A program made the translations under genes and the position numbers. A DNA stretch of 64,000 nt. Source: an uncultured Gemmiger sp. Lineage in GTDB: Bacteria; Bacillota; Clostridia; Oscillospirales; Ruminococcaceae. Below are positions 7,729-16,887 of the stretch, in pieces (the first letter of the stretch is position 1; the number at the start of each line of letters is the position of its first letter). Where the stretch lies: NCBI GenBank assembly GCA_944382785.1, contig CALWNO010000001.1, forward strand, positions 62,001-126,000, given 5' to 3'. The notes under the pieces were generated by a model that saw only the letters and a program-made list of their open reading frames with translations, ran no database searches and was not told the origin of the DNA.

Positions 7729-10700
7729 TTATTTTGCTACCTGTTCCTTCACATGATCTTGGCCCAGAATCCGTTCCAGTTCCCGGCGCAAAATGGGCAA
7801 ATCATTGGCCCAAAGGCTTTGCGGAGCACGCATACGCTGGCCGGAATCTTCGAATTTGAAGTAAACCGGCGTGGGGCCGTCAAATATATTGTGCAGAAGA
7901 TTTTCGATCTTTGCCATTTCCGGGCTCTGGCGGGACGGCACCAAAAGCCACAGCCCGATCACCTTGCGGGAAGTTCCGGTGGCGGAGGGACCGGGAGTGG
8001 CGGGGCGTCCTGCCGGCGTGGCAAATCCCATGGCAGGGTCATAGGAATCAGCCGGAGCAATCTGTTCCGCCACCAGGCGGGTTCCCTCCTCCTCTTTGTA
8101 GGAAACCCGTCCGGAGACTACCACAACGGCGTTTTCCTGCAGATAGGCGCGATAGGAAGAGAAAACCCGCGGGAATACCAGCAATTCCATCGTTCCGGTC
8201 AGATCTTCTACCGTGGTAAAGGCCATAAGGGTGTTGGACTTGGTGGTCATTACCTTGCTTTTGACCACTGTGCACAGCAGTGTGACCGTCTTGTTGTCAA
8301 ACTCCTTGGCATCGTCACCACTCAGCTGGGAGATGGTACAGGTAGAGACTTTCTGGATTTTTTCCCGGTAAGCGTCCAACGGATGACCGGACAGGTACAG
8401 CCCGGAGACCTCCTTTTCCATCTTGAGCAGTTCGGAAGTGGGATATTCCGGCAGATTCGGAACTTTGTAATCCTCGGCAGCGGCATCTGCACCATTGCCT
8501 GCCAGAGCACTGAACAGATCCAACTGTCCTTCCAGATTCTGGCGGGCATCGGTTTCCACGCTTTTCAAAATGCCTTCCACGCTCTGCATCATACCGTGAC
8601 GGCTGGGTTCCAGGGCGTCAAAGGCGCCGGCGCGAATCAGGTTTTCCAAGGCACGGCGGTTCAGTTCGGCACCCCGCATCCGTTTGCAGAAGTCGTACAG
8701 GCTGCGGAACGATCGTTCCCGGCGTTCCCGGATCACACCCTCGATCAGGTTGCGACCCACGCTCTTGACGGCATTCAGACCAAAACGGATGCTGTTGCCG
8801 TCGGCCGTGAAACCGCCGCGGGAGATATTGATGTCCGGAGGCAGTACCTTGATACCCAGCCGCTGACATTCGGTGGAGTATTCAATCACCTTGGAGGTGT
8901 TGTCCAGTACGCTGGTCAGCAAAGCTGCCATGAATTCCTGGGGATAATGGCATTTCAGATAGGCTGTCTGGAACGCCACATAGGCATAGCAGGCGGCGTG
9001 GGATTTATTGAAGGCGTAGGAGGCAAAACTGCTCATGTCATCATAGATGGCATTGGCGGCATCTTCCGAAATGCCGTTGCGGATGCAGCCGGGACATTCC
9101 TTTCCCGGCTCGGTGCACCCGTACACAAAATGGGCGCGCTCGGCCTCCATGACCTTGTGCTTTTTCTTGCTCATGGCACGGCGGACGTTGTCGGCCTGGC
9201 CAAAGCTGAATCCGGCCAGTTCCCGGCAGATCTGCATGACCTGTTCCTGATAGACGATGCAGCCGTTGGTCACATCCAGAATATGGGCGAGCTGGGGGGT
9301 TCGATAGCTGATCTTGTCCGGTTCGCGCCGGTTGCGCAGGTAGGTAGGAATGGAATCCATGGGACCGGGACGATACAAAGAGATCAAAGCGATGATATCT
9401 TCCAGGTCTTTTGGCTTCAGCCCGGTCAGCACCTGCTTCATGCCGGTGGATTCCAGCTGGAACACGCCTTCGGTCTCGCCGTTGGTCAGCATGGCGTAGG
9501 TGGCCTGGTCGTCGTAGTCGATAGATTGATGGGTGAAAGCGGGGTCCCGACGCTGTACCGCCACTTCGGTATCATGGATGACCGTCAGGGTACGCAGCCC
9601 CAGAAAATCCATTTTCAACAAACCCAAACGTTCGATTTCGGTCATGTTGAACTGGGTAACCGGCAAGCCGTCGTTGGTGGAAAGAGGCACATATTCGGTA
9701 GCTGCTTCCCGGGTGATCACCACACCGGCTGCATGGGTGGAGGCGTGGCGGGGCATCCCCTCTACCTTCAAAGAGGTATCGATGAGTTCATGCACCTGGG
9801 GATCAGCATCGTACAGATTTTTCAAATCCGGGGAAACTTCCAGCGCATGCTGCAAAGTCATCTTCAGTTCCATGGGAATGAGCTTGGCCACCCTGTCCAC
9901 ATCCTGATAGGACATGCCCATGACGCGGCCCACATCCCGCACGGCAGCCCTGGCTGCCATGGTACCAAAGGTCACGATCTGTGCCACATGGTCCCGGCCG
10001 TATTTTTCATTGACATAGTCGATGACCTCCTGCCGGCGTTCGTAGCAGAAGTCCACATCAAAGTCCGGCATGGAAACACGTTCCGGGTTCAGAAACCGCT
10101 CGAAAATGAGATTGTACCGGATGGGGTCAATATCGGTGATGCCCACACAGTAGGCGGCCAGACTGCCGGCACCGGACCCACGTCCCGGGCCTACCGGAAT
10201 CCCCCGATTTTTGGCATAATTGATAAAGTCAAAAACAATGAGGTAGTAGTTGGTATACCCCATTTTTGAAATCACACCGATTTCATACTGCAACCGGTCT
10301 TTCAGTTCCTGTGTCACATGGCCGGGATAACGGCGTTCCAGGCCGTCCCAACACAGCTTTTCAAAGTAGGCCTGGTTTTCCATGCCGTCAGGAGCTTTGA
10401 AGTACGGCAGCTTTGTCTCACCATAATGGAAGTCAAAGTGGCACTGCTCTGCGATGTGATTGGTGTTTTCACAGGCTTCCGGCACCATGGAAAACAAATC
10501 ATACATCTCATCGGTGCTCTTGACATAGAATTCATCGGTCTGAAATTCCATGCGATCGGCATCGGCGATGGTCTTGCCGGTCTGGATGCACAGCAGAATG
10601 CTCTGCATCTTGGCGTCTTCCCGTGTCAGATAGTGGGCATCGTTGGTGGCCACCAGCGGAATGCCGGTTTCCCGGGAAAGGCGGATCAGCTGGGGCAGAA

Positions 10701-11268
10701 CGATGTTGTCCTCTTCCAGGCCGTGGTCCTGCAATTCAATATAATAGTTGCCCTCACCGAACAGATTCTGGTAATACAGGGCTACCTGCTTGGCACGTTC
10801 ATAATCCCCGGCCAGAATCGCCTGGGGGACCTCCCCCGCCAGACAGGCAGACAGACAGATCAACCCTTCGTGGTGCTGTTCCAGCAGTTCCTTGTCCACC
10901 CGGGGCTTGGAATAAAATCCCTCCAGGAAACCGGCGCTGACCATCTTGATCAAATTCTTGTAACCGGTCTCATCCTTGCACAGCAATACCAGATGATGGT
11001 TGCCGTCAATGCGGTTGACCTTATCAAACCGCGTGCGGGTGGCCACATACACTTCGCAGCCGATGATCGGCCGGATACCGGCGGCTATGGCCGCATCGTA
11101 AAACTGCACACAACCATACATAACGCCATGGTCGGTGATGGCAACGGCAGTCTGCCCCAGCTCCTTGATACGGTCAAACAGCTTATCAATGCGGCAGGCA
11201 CCGTCCAGCAGGCTGTATTCCGTGTGCAGGTGCAGATGGGCAAACTGTCGTGTTACTTGCTCAGGCAT
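7729..11268 (-). CDS. dnaE: DNA polymerase III alpha subunit (DnaE type)
   Basis: Replicative polymerase of the C family. Domains in order: an N-terminal PHP domain beginning FAHLHLHTEYSLLDGA (metal-ligand histidines 11, 13, 15); the polymerase palm with MPDFDVDF near residue 399, which carries two of the catalytic aspartates; the fingers and helix-hairpin-helix region; and an OB fold near residues 990-1070 (VTLLCTVVKSKVMTT onward). The 1,179-residue length is typical of DnaE and there is no internal exonuclease, so this is not PolC. Firmicutes usually carry PolC as well; it is not in this window. The ATG at 11268 has AAGGAAAGGAACAAC upstream, and the start overlaps the end of whiA by eight bases. 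Confidence 0.97.
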   Translation of the reverse strand: MPEQVTRQFAHLHLHTEYSLLDGACRIDKLFDRIKELGQTAVAITDHGVMYGCVQFYDAAIAAGIRPIIGCEVYVATRTRFDKVNRIDGNHHLVLLCKDETGYKNLIKMVSAGFLEGFYSKPRVDKELLEQHHEGLICLSACLAGEVPQAILAGDYERAKQVALYYQNLFGEGNYYIELQDHGLEEDNIVLPQLIRLSRETGIPLVATNDAHYLTREDAKMQSILLCIQTGKTIADADRMEFQTDEFYVKSTDEMYDLFSMVPEACENTNHIAEQCHFDFHYGETKLPYFKAPDGMENQAYFEKLCWDGLERRYPGHVTQELKDRLQYEIGVISKMGYTNYYLIVFDFINYAKNRGIPVGPGRGSGAGSLAAYCVGITDIDPIRYNLIFERFLNPERVSMPDFDVDFCYERRQEVIDYVNEKYGRDHVAQIVTFGTMAARAAVRDVGRVMGMSYQDVDRVAKLIPMELKMTLQHALEVSPDLKNLYDADPQVHELIDTSLKVEGMPRHASTHAAGVVITREAATEYVPLSTNDGLPVTQFNMTEIERLGLLKMDFLGLRTLTVIHDTEVAVQRRDPAFTHQSIDYDDQATYAMLTNGETEGVFQLESTGMKQVLTGLKPKDLEDIIALISLYRPGPMDSIPTYLRNRREPDKISYRTPQLAHILDVTNGCIVYQEQVMQICRELAGFSFGQADNVRRAMSKKKHKVMEAERAHFVYGCTEPGKECPGCIRNGISEDAANAIYDDMSSFASYAFNKSHAACYAYVAFQTAYLKCHYPQEFMAALLTSVLDNTSKVIEYSTECQRLGIKVLPPDINISRGGFTADGNSIRFGLNAVKSVGRNLIEGVIRERRERSFRSLYDFCKRMRGAELNRRALENLIRAGAFDALEPSRHGMMQSVEGILKSVETDARQNLEGQLDLFSALAGNGADAAAEDYKVPNLPEYPTSELLKMEKEVSGLYLSGHPLDAYREKIQKVSTCTISQLSGDDAKEFDNKTVTLLCTVVKSKVMTTKSNTLMAFTTVEDLTGTMELLVFPRVFSSYRAYLQENAVVVVSGRVSYKEEEGTRLVAEQIAPADSYDPAMGFATPAGRPATPGPSATGTSRKVIGLWLLVPSRQSPEMAKIENLLHNIFDGPTPVYFKFEDSGQRMRAPQSLWANDLPILRRELERILGQDHVKEQVAK

Positions 11269-12199
11269 GTTGTTCCTTTCCTTCGGTCTCGGGCGGAGTG
11301 TTCAGGCGCTGGGCCGCCTGCTGGATTCGCTTGAACCGATGCGACAGCCCGGCCTTGCTCACCGGCGGATTGAATTTTTCCGCCAGCCGCGCCAGGGGCA
11401 GATCCGGATACTGCATCCGCATTTTTGCGGTAGTCAAAAGCGGTTCCGGCAAAGTTTCCAAAGCTCCGGCTTCCTCCAGGGTTCGAATCGCCATCTGGAC
11501 CTGTACCGCCGCCTGTACGCTCTTGCCCAGGTTGGCGGTTTCACAGTTGGAAAGACGATTGGTTTTGTTGCGCATTTCGTTGTACATGCGCTGTTCCATG
11601 ATCCGCATGGCTGCGTTGCCGGCTCCCATGAAGGTCAGTAAATCTTCAATGTGATCGCCCGCTTTGATATAGACGGTACTGGCCCCCTTGCGCAGAGCGC
11701 GGTGGGGGTGAAACTCATGCTCGGCCAGAATAGCCTCCAGCTGCTGAGAAAGCTGGTAGCGGGTGGAGAGAAATTCAATATTATACCCTTTTTCCGGGTC
11801 CGTGGCTGTGCCGCAGCACAAAAAAGCGGCCGCCACAAAATGGGAAACACATTGCTGACACTTGAAGCAGCCCGGTTTGATTCGCAGGGCGGTCTCCCGA
11901 CCGGTATGACCAAAGAGGTCCAGCATCTTACGAACTTCTTCGGGTTCCTTGACGCTGAACTCATAAACCACCGAACCGGCCGCACGCTCTTTATGCAGAA
12001 GCTGCCCGGCAATCCCGCAGCGAGAATACATCTTCTGAGCAAAATTGGCCACGCCCTCGGTTTCCGTCTGCAACACAATCCCGCGGTCATCAAAATATTT
12101 GCCAAAGCAGGCAATTGCATAGGCCGCAGCAGTGCAGCAGCACGGACGGCTGACTTTACGGCGCAAAATTTCCGCTTTGACATCCTGAGAAAAGCTCAT
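11261..12199 (-). CDS. whiA: WhiA sporulation/division regulator
   Basis: DNA-binding protein with a homing-endonuclease-like N-terminal fold and a C-terminal helix-turn-helix; in Bacillus it influences cell division and chromosome segregation. The start MSFSQDVKAEIL, the cysteine-rich stretch RPCCCTAAAYAI, GCFKCQQC, the segment RMYNEMRNKTNRLSNCETAN and the final HTH with LPLARLAEKFNPPVSKAGLSHRF are all standard. The open frame extends to 12232, but the ATG at 12199 with GAGG ten bases upstream gives the family start and 312 residues. It follows rapZ after 29 bases and overlaps dnaE. Confidence 0.96.
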   Translation of the reverse strand: MSFSQDVKAEILRRKVSRPCCCTAAAYAIACFGKYFDDRGIVLQTETEGVANFAQKMYSRCGIAGQLLHKERAAGSVVYEFSVKEPEEVRKMLDLFGHTGRETALRIKPGCFKCQQCVSHFVAAAFLCCGTATDPEKGYNIEFLSTRYQLSQQLEAILAEHEFHPHRALRKGASTVYIKAGDHIEDLLTFMGAGNAAMRIMEQRMYNEMRNKTNRLSNCETANLGKSVQAAVQVQMAIRTLEEAGALETLPEPLLTTAKMRMQYPDLPLARLAEKFNPPVSKAGLSHRFKRIQQAAQRLNTPPETEGKEQHA

Positions 12200-12228
12200 C
12201 TTGCGGATGCCTCTTTCTGACCAAACGG

Positions 12229-13092
12229 TCACATGGTACGTTTTGCATCCCGATGCAAAACGGTGGGGGTATATCCCAGTTTGCCGCAGAATTCAGCCAG
12301 CTTGCGGGCAAAGGTGATGGAGCGGTGCTTGCCACCGGTACAGCCGATGGCGACAACCAACTGACTTTTTCCTTCCTTCACATACAACGGCAGAGAGTAC
12401 TCCAGCATACTTTCATAGCGGCGCAGCAGTTCCTGGGATTCCGGTGCCGCCATGACATAATCTACCACCGGCTGATCCAGGCCGGTCAGTTCCTTCAGTT
12501 CCGGTACATAGAATGGATTGGGAAGGCAACGCACATCCAGTACGATGTCTGCTTCCTGGGGAAGTCCATATTTGAACCCGAAGGACATGATATTCAGCGA
12601 CATGGCACACTGCCCCCGATCCAGAAACAGACCGCAGATGCGTTCTTTGGTTTGAGCAGTGGACAGCTGGGTGGTATCAATAATATACCGGGCACGATCA
12701 CGAAGCGGCTGCAGAATGGCTCTTTCCCGGCGGATGGCTTCATCAATGGGCAGCCGCCCGTTGAGGGTCATGGGATGAACGCGCCGGGTCTCCTTATACC
12801 GGCGCCGGATCACCGGATCAGCTGCATCCAGGAACAGAATATCGTATTCCATCTTTTTATCATCCAGAGCAGCCAAGGCTGTTTTGACTTCTTCCACCGA
12901 ACGTAGTCCGCGGATATCCATCACCACAGCCACACGATTGAGCTGGTTTTCCCCCTGCAGGGCAAAGTCGACAATACGGGGCAGCAGCCCGGCCGGAATG
13001 TTATCAATACAAAAGAAACCGATATCCTCCAGTGCATTGGCAGCCATTGACTTGCCCGCACCGGAAAGTCCCGTCACGACCAGAAAATTCAT
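12229..13092 (-). CDS. rapZ: RapZ/YvcJ nucleotide-binding protein
   Basis: P-loop protein of the RapZ/YvcJ family. In Enterobacteria it is an RNA-binding adaptor controlling glucosamine-6-phosphate synthase; in Firmicutes YvcJ hydrolyses nucleotides and its exact role is less clear. Walker A is GLSGAGKS at residues 8-15, followed by LEDIGFFCIDNIP. The C-terminal half has RFVHP-like sequence replaced by LPNPFYVPELKELTGLD and ends with the conserved IGCTGGKHRSITFARKLAE. A much longer reading frame reaches 13311, but the ATG at 13092 with GTGAGGAACAGC before it gives 287 residues, the family size. It lies between murB and whiA as is common in this phylum. Confidence 0.95.
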   Translation of the reverse strand: MNFLVVTGLSGAGKSMAANALEDIGFFCIDNIPAGLLPRIVDFALQGENQLNRVAVVMDIRGLRSVEEVKTALAALDDKKMEYDILFLDAADPVIRRRYKETRRVHPMTLNGRLPIDEAIRRERAILQPLRDRARYIIDTTQLSTAQTKERICGLFLDRGQCAMSLNIMSFGFKYGLPQEADIVLDVRCLPNPFYVPELKELTGLDQPVVDYVMAAPESQELLRRYESMLEYSLPLYVKEGKSQLVVAIGCTGGKHRSITFARKLAEFCGKLGYTPTVLHRDAKRTM

Positions 13093-13130
13093 GCTGTTCC
13101 TCACTTCCCTGCTGTGTCTGAACCCAACGT

Positions 13131-14057
13131 TCAGCGCACGACCCTGATTTCGCGCTCCAGCACATGGCCGGTTTTTTCCTTGACAATGTCGCGGACCTTG
13201 TCGGTCAGTTCCACTACGTCGGCGCAGGTGGCACCGCCGGTATTCACCACAAAGCCGCAGTGTTTCTGGCTGACGGCCGCACCGCCCACCGAAAAGCCAC
13301 GCAGCCCACACTGTTCAATCAGCTGCCCGGCAAAGCATCCGGCAGGCCGCTTGAAGGTACTGCCGGCCGAAGGCATATCCAAGGGCTGCTTCTCCCGCCG
13401 GCGGGACATATAGTCCTGCATTTGGGCCTGAATTTCCTCATGGTTTCCGGGCTGCAGAACGAGCTCCGCTTCCAGGATGCACCAGGGCTGTTTTTCAAAA
13501 ATGCTGGTGCGATATCCCAAAGCCAGTTCTGCCGCCGGCAGGGTCCGCAGTTTCAGGTCCTCATCCAGAAAGGTGACCCGATCCAGTACGTCCTTCATCT
13601 CTCCGCCGTAAGCACCGGCGTTCATATACACTGCACCGCCGACTGTGCCGGGAATCCCGAAGGCAAATTCCAACCCGGTCAGATCCAGTTCAAGGGCACG
13701 GTTGCAGACCGAGACCAGCAAGGTACCGGCACTGGCGGTCAGACGGGTTCTGCCATCCGGCAGAGTCTGTGCGGTGGCCTGTGTTTTCATATCTGTCAGA
13801 CAAATCACCGCACCCGAAAACCCTTCATCTGCGAACAAGGTATTGGAGCCGTTCCCCAGCAGATAGGTACGCACACCGTTGCGGCGGCAGAGTTCCAGGG
13901 TTTTTGTCAGTTCCACCACCGTGCGAGGTTTGCAGAATACCGCAGCCGGGCCGCCAATTTTGAAGGTGGTGTGCCGGTCCAGCGGTTCGTTATAAATACA
14001 GGGCAGCGCCTGAGCGCCCATCGCATCCAGCAGATCGGCAATCGGCTTTTGAATCAT
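13131..14057 (-). CDS. murB: UDP-N-acetylenolpyruvoylglucosamine reductase
   Basis: FAD- and NADPH-dependent cytoplasmic enzyme that makes UDP-MurNAc for peptidoglycan. The FAD domain shows HTTFKIGGPA near residue 29 and LLGNGSNTL; the catalytic serine lies in SAGSTFKRPAGCFAG and the closing QKHCGFVVNTGGAT is typical. It lacks the extra tyrosine loop of type I enzymes, so is type IIb-like as in other Firmicutes. The ATG at 14057 is preceded by GGGGAGGGCAAGC and gives 308 residues, in preference to longer readings up to 14129. It sits 40 bases after the glucokinase gene and 38 before rapZ. Confidence 0.97.
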   Translation of the reverse strand: MIQKPIADLLDAMGAQALPCIYNEPLDRHTTFKIGGPAAVFCKPRTVVELTKTLELCRRNGVRTYLLGNGSNTLFADEGFSGAVICLTDMKTQATAQTLPDGRTRLTASAGTLLVSVCNRALELDLTGLEFAFGIPGTVGGAVYMNAGAYGGEMKDVLDRVTFLDEDLKLRTLPAAELALGYRTSIFEKQPWCILEAELVLQPGNHEEIQAQMQDYMSRRREKQPLDMPSAGSTFKRPAGCFAGQLIEQCGLRGFSVGGAAVSQKHCGFVVNTGGATCADVVELTDKVRDIVKEKTGHVLEREIRVVR

Positions 14058-14097
14058 GCTTGCCCTCCCCTTCTGATTCATTTTGTGCGCGGCCTTG

Positions 14098-15054
14098 TCA
14101 GATGGAATCAGCCAGCGCCGCCGCACCAATCACACCTGCATCGTTGCGCAGCACGCAGGCAGCAATGACCGGATTGCGTCCGGTGGTGATATTGTGGGTT
14201 TCCCGTTCCACATATTCGCGGACGGGGGCCAGGAGAACCTCCCCCTGGTTGGATACGCCACCGCCGATGCAGATCACTTCGGGCTGGAAGGTATTGACTA
14301 CATTGGCAACGCCGCAGGCAACATATTCCATCCAGGTCTCGACCACCTGCTTGCCGCAGGCATCTCCGGCCGCCATGGCGTCAAATGCAGTTTTGGCGTT
14401 CACATGATCCAGATCGCCGGCAATCTTCCACATGATGGTGTCGGGATTCTGCTTCATGGCCTCCTTGGTATCTTCGCTCAGCGCACGGGCAGAAGCGTAC
14501 CGCTCCCAGCAGCCCCGGCGCCCGCAGTTGCAGGGGCGGCCATCTTTGACAATCACAGTGTGGCCCATTTCTCCGGCGGCAAAATTGAACCCGCGCAGAA
14601 TTTTCCCGCCCAGGATGATACCGCTTCCGATACCGGTGCCCAGCGTCACGATGACTGCATCCCGGTAGCCCTTGGCACCGCCGGCCAGATATTCACCGAA
14701 AGCGGCTGCATTGGCATCATTTTCCACGTAAACCTTGCAGCCCAACAGCTGTTCCATGTCGGGGCCGAGATTCCAGTCATAGTAACCGAAGTTGGTGTTA
14801 TATCCCACAAAGCCGGTGGTGAAATTCACACTGCCGGGGGTGCCGATGCCTACATAGGAAACCTGCGAGAAATCCAGCTTTGCTTCCTTGGCAACGGCGC
14901 GGCACAGGTCTGCCAGCGCATGCTCCAGGTCTTCCGCCGGTCGGGGCAGACGGGTCGCCCAGGTCAGTTTGGCCACGATCTCATATTTTTCATTCACAAG
15001 TCCGGCGGTCATAGTAGTGCCGCCCAGGTCGATACCGATGGTGTACTGGCTCAT
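14098..15054 (-). CDS. glk: ROK-family glucokinase
   Basis: Phosphorylates glucose to glucose 6-phosphate with ATP. The N-terminus MSQYTIGIDLGGTTMTAGLV holds the phosphate-1 motif; GTPGSVNFTTGF, a VENDANAAAFGE substrate motif, and the zinc-binding ROK signature CNCGRRGCWERYAS are all present, followed by GGGVSNQGEVLL. The protein has no DNA-binding N-terminus, so it is an enzyme and not a NagC-type repressor. The ATG at 15054 has GGAGG ten bases upstream and overlaps the stop of the PHP gene as ATGA; 318 residues. Other ROK sugar kinases have similar sequences, but the length and motifs favour glucokinase. Confidence 0.9.
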   Translation of the reverse strand: MSQYTIGIDLGGTTMTAGLVNEKYEIVAKLTWATRLPRPAEDLEHALADLCRAVAKEAKLDFSQVSYVGIGTPGSVNFTTGFVGYNTNFGYYDWNLGPDMEQLLGCKVYVENDANAAAFGEYLAGGAKGYRDAVIVTLGTGIGSGIILGGKILRGFNFAAGEMGHTVIVKDGRPCNCGRRGCWERYASARALSEDTKEAMKQNPDTIMWKIAGDLDHVNAKTAFDAMAAGDACGKQVVETWMEYVACGVANVVNTFQPEVICIGGGVSNQGEVLLAPVREYVERETHNITTGRNPVIAACVLRNDAGVIGAAALADSI

Positions 15055-15800
15055 AACAAAATGCCTCCTATTTCCTGCGCACATCCGCGATGATGGCGCT
15101 TTAGTTCCGCAACCAAATTTTCCGCACTGGCGTTCACGATCAGTTCCTCGGGGAAGTGAATCTCTTCCACCAGAGCAAACAGGGCCGTCATATTTTCCCG
15201 TAACTGCCGGATGCTGTGGGCATCCGTGTCCAGGGAAATCCGGCAGCCGTTTTTCAGACAGGCTTTCAGCAGTGCCCGCATGTTGGGGATACCGTCTTTA
15301 CGCACCTGAAAGGAGTTGCCGTTCAACTCCACCACCTTGTTGTTTCTGGCAAATGCTCTGGTCACCAGATCGTAGTCATAGCGGTAATGTTCCTGCTCCG
15401 AATGGCCGATGCAGTCCACATAGGGATTTTCCGCCACCCCAAGCCAAAGCCGGTTGGCTTCCTTTTCGGTCAAAAGGCCCGGCACGCAGGGACTATGAAT
15501 GGATGCCACCACCCAGTCCTGAGAAGCCAGCATACGGTCAGGCAGATCCAGACCGCCCTTGGTATCCATCACATTGACTTCCACGCCGTACAGCATGACC
15601 ACCTTGCCAATGGTGCGGGGCATGGTACTCCAGTTACCGAAATGCCAGATATGAGGCGAATCCGGCATGGAGGGGGCGTGGTCGGTCAACGCCATGGCAC
15701 GGTAGCCCAGCTTTTCAGCCTCGGTCGCCATCTCCAGAGCGGTGTGGAAGGCGTGGGTGGCGCAAAGCGTATGGGTATGCAGATCAGCAATCACTTGCAT
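15051..15800 (-). CDS. PHP-domain phosphoesterase (YcdX type)
   Basis: Metal-dependent phosphoesterase of the PHP superfamily, about 249 residues. MQVIADLHTHTLCATHAFHT supplies the first metal ligands; ALTDHAPSM, GVEVNVM, ASIHSP, CIGHSE, VELNGNSF and SLDTDAHS supply the remaining conserved histidines, glutamate and aspartates in the usual order, so the active site appears intact. The closest described relative is E. coli YcdX, a zinc phosphatase; the physiological substrate is unknown. The ATG at 15800 has GTGAGG upstream. It lies 30 bases after hprK and overlaps the glucokinase start by four bases. Confidence 0.9.
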   Translation of the reverse strand: MQVIADLHTHTLCATHAFHTALEMATEAEKLGYRAMALTDHAPSMPDSPHIWHFGNWSTMPRTIGKVVMLYGVEVNVMDTKGGLDLPDRMLASQDWVVASIHSPCVPGLLTEKEANRLWLGVAENPYVDCIGHSEQEHYRYDYDLVTRAFARNNKVVELNGNSFQVRKDGIPNMRALLKACLKNGCRISLDTDAHSIRQLRENMTALFALVEEIHFPEELIVNASAENLVAELKRHHRGCAQEIGGILL

Positions 15801-15830
15801 TCGGGTTGGTTCCTCACTTTAATGGTTTCA

Positions 15831-16766
15831 TCAAAATCCGGTAATATCGTTTTGCAGGCCCAGGCTGTTCAGCAGATCCTGCGCAGCATTGTAGCCCATT
15901 TCTTTCTGACGGTTGTTGATGGCAGCGGTTTCCAGAATCACCGCCAGATTCCGTCCGGGCATGACAGGAATCAGCATGCTGGGAACATTGACACCCAGGA
16001 TATCGTAGCTGTCGTGTTCCAGGCCGGTGCGGTCATAATTCTTGGTACGTTCCCAGGGTTCCAGCTCCACGACCATTTCCACCTCTACGCTGTTCTTGAC
16101 AGCGCCGGCGCCGAACAAGCGGGCCACGTTGATAATGCCGATGCCCCGCAGTTCGATGAAATGGCGGATGTTTTCCGGTGCCATGCCCATGATCTTGCGG
16201 CTGGAAACCTTGCGCAGCTCAACCGCATCGTCGGCAATCAGGCGGTGGCCGCGCTTGACCAGCTCAATGGCGGTCTCACTTTTGCCCACGCCGGAATCGC
16301 CCAGGATCAGGATTCCCTCGCCGTACACTTCCACCAGAACCCCGTGACGGGTGATGCGGGGCGCCAGTTCAGTGTTCAGGGTGGTGATGAGGGTGATCAT
16401 CAATACGGAAGTCATTTCTTCAGAGAGCAGCAGCGGCACACCGTATTGTTTGGCAAATTCAAACATTTCCGGCGGCGGAGTCATGCCGCGGGACACAATA
16501 ACGGCCGGCGGCACAAAGGAGAACAGCTTTTCCAAATGGGTACGCCGGACAGCCGGATCCAGCTCTTCCAGGTAGGAAAGTTCGGTCAGCCCGATGATCT
16601 GGATGCGGGTATTGTCAAAGTACTGATAATACCCCGCCAGCATGATGCCGGGACGATAGACTTCCGCAGAGTAGACCTTGATTTCCTTCAGGTCCTTGGG
16701 GGTGTAGGCAGTTGCCAGATTGGATTCTTCCGCCAGTTTGGCCAGAGTTACAGAGAATTGCGCCAC
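15831..16766 (-). CDS. hprK: HPr kinase/phosphorylase
   Basis: Bifunctional enzyme that phosphorylates and dephosphorylates Ser46 of HPr, the signal for CcpA-dependent carbon catabolite control. It has the N-terminal domain, then HGVLVEVYGEGILILGDSGVGKS with catalytic His141 and Walker A at residues 156-163, and the signature ELRGIGIINVARLFG plus the C-terminal region with PVMPGRNLAVILETAA. At 311 residues it is full length. The start is a GTG at 16766 with GGGGAGAACATCT before it. It leads an operon of carbon, wall and replication genes, from a promoter at 16831-16859. The rest of the PTS (HPr, EI) is not in the window. Confidence 0.97.
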   Translation of the reverse strand: MAQFSVTLAKLAEESNLATAYTPKDLKEIKVYSAEVYRPGIMLAGYYQYFDNTRIQIIGLTELSYLEELDPAVRRTHLEKLFSFVPPAVIVSRGMTPPPEMFEFAKQYGVPLLLSEEMTSVLMITLITTLNTELAPRITRHGVLVEVYGEGILILGDSGVGKSETAIELVKRGHRLIADDAVELRKVSSRKIMGMAPENIRHFIELRGIGIINVARLFGAGAVKNSVEVEMVVELEPWERTKNYDRTGLEHDSYDILGVNVPSMLIPVMPGRNLAVILETAAINNRQKEMGYNAAQDLLNSLGLQNDITGF

Positions 16767-16830
16767 AGATGTTCTCCCCTTTCAAAAACGATATGCGATA
16801 AAGCCGACAACTTTACCATATTTCTTATTT

Positions 16831-16859
16831 ATTATACCGTACGCGCCTCTCTTTGTACA
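16831..16859 (-). promoter_or_regulatory. Promoter of the hprK-dnaE operon, with an overlapping dyad
   Basis: Minus-strand TGTACA (16859-16854), 17-base spacer, TATAAT (16836-16831). An inverted repeat, AGAGACGC (16859-16866) against GCGCCTCT (16843-16850), seven of eight pairs, covers the -35 and most of the spacer and could be an operator. Confidence 0.7.
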
Positions 16860-16887
16860 GAGACGCCCGCACAAATCAATCCGTTAT

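Noticed and set aside
7600..10269. An 889-codon open frame on the plus strand
   Set aside because: Shadow of dnaE with no recognisable domain.
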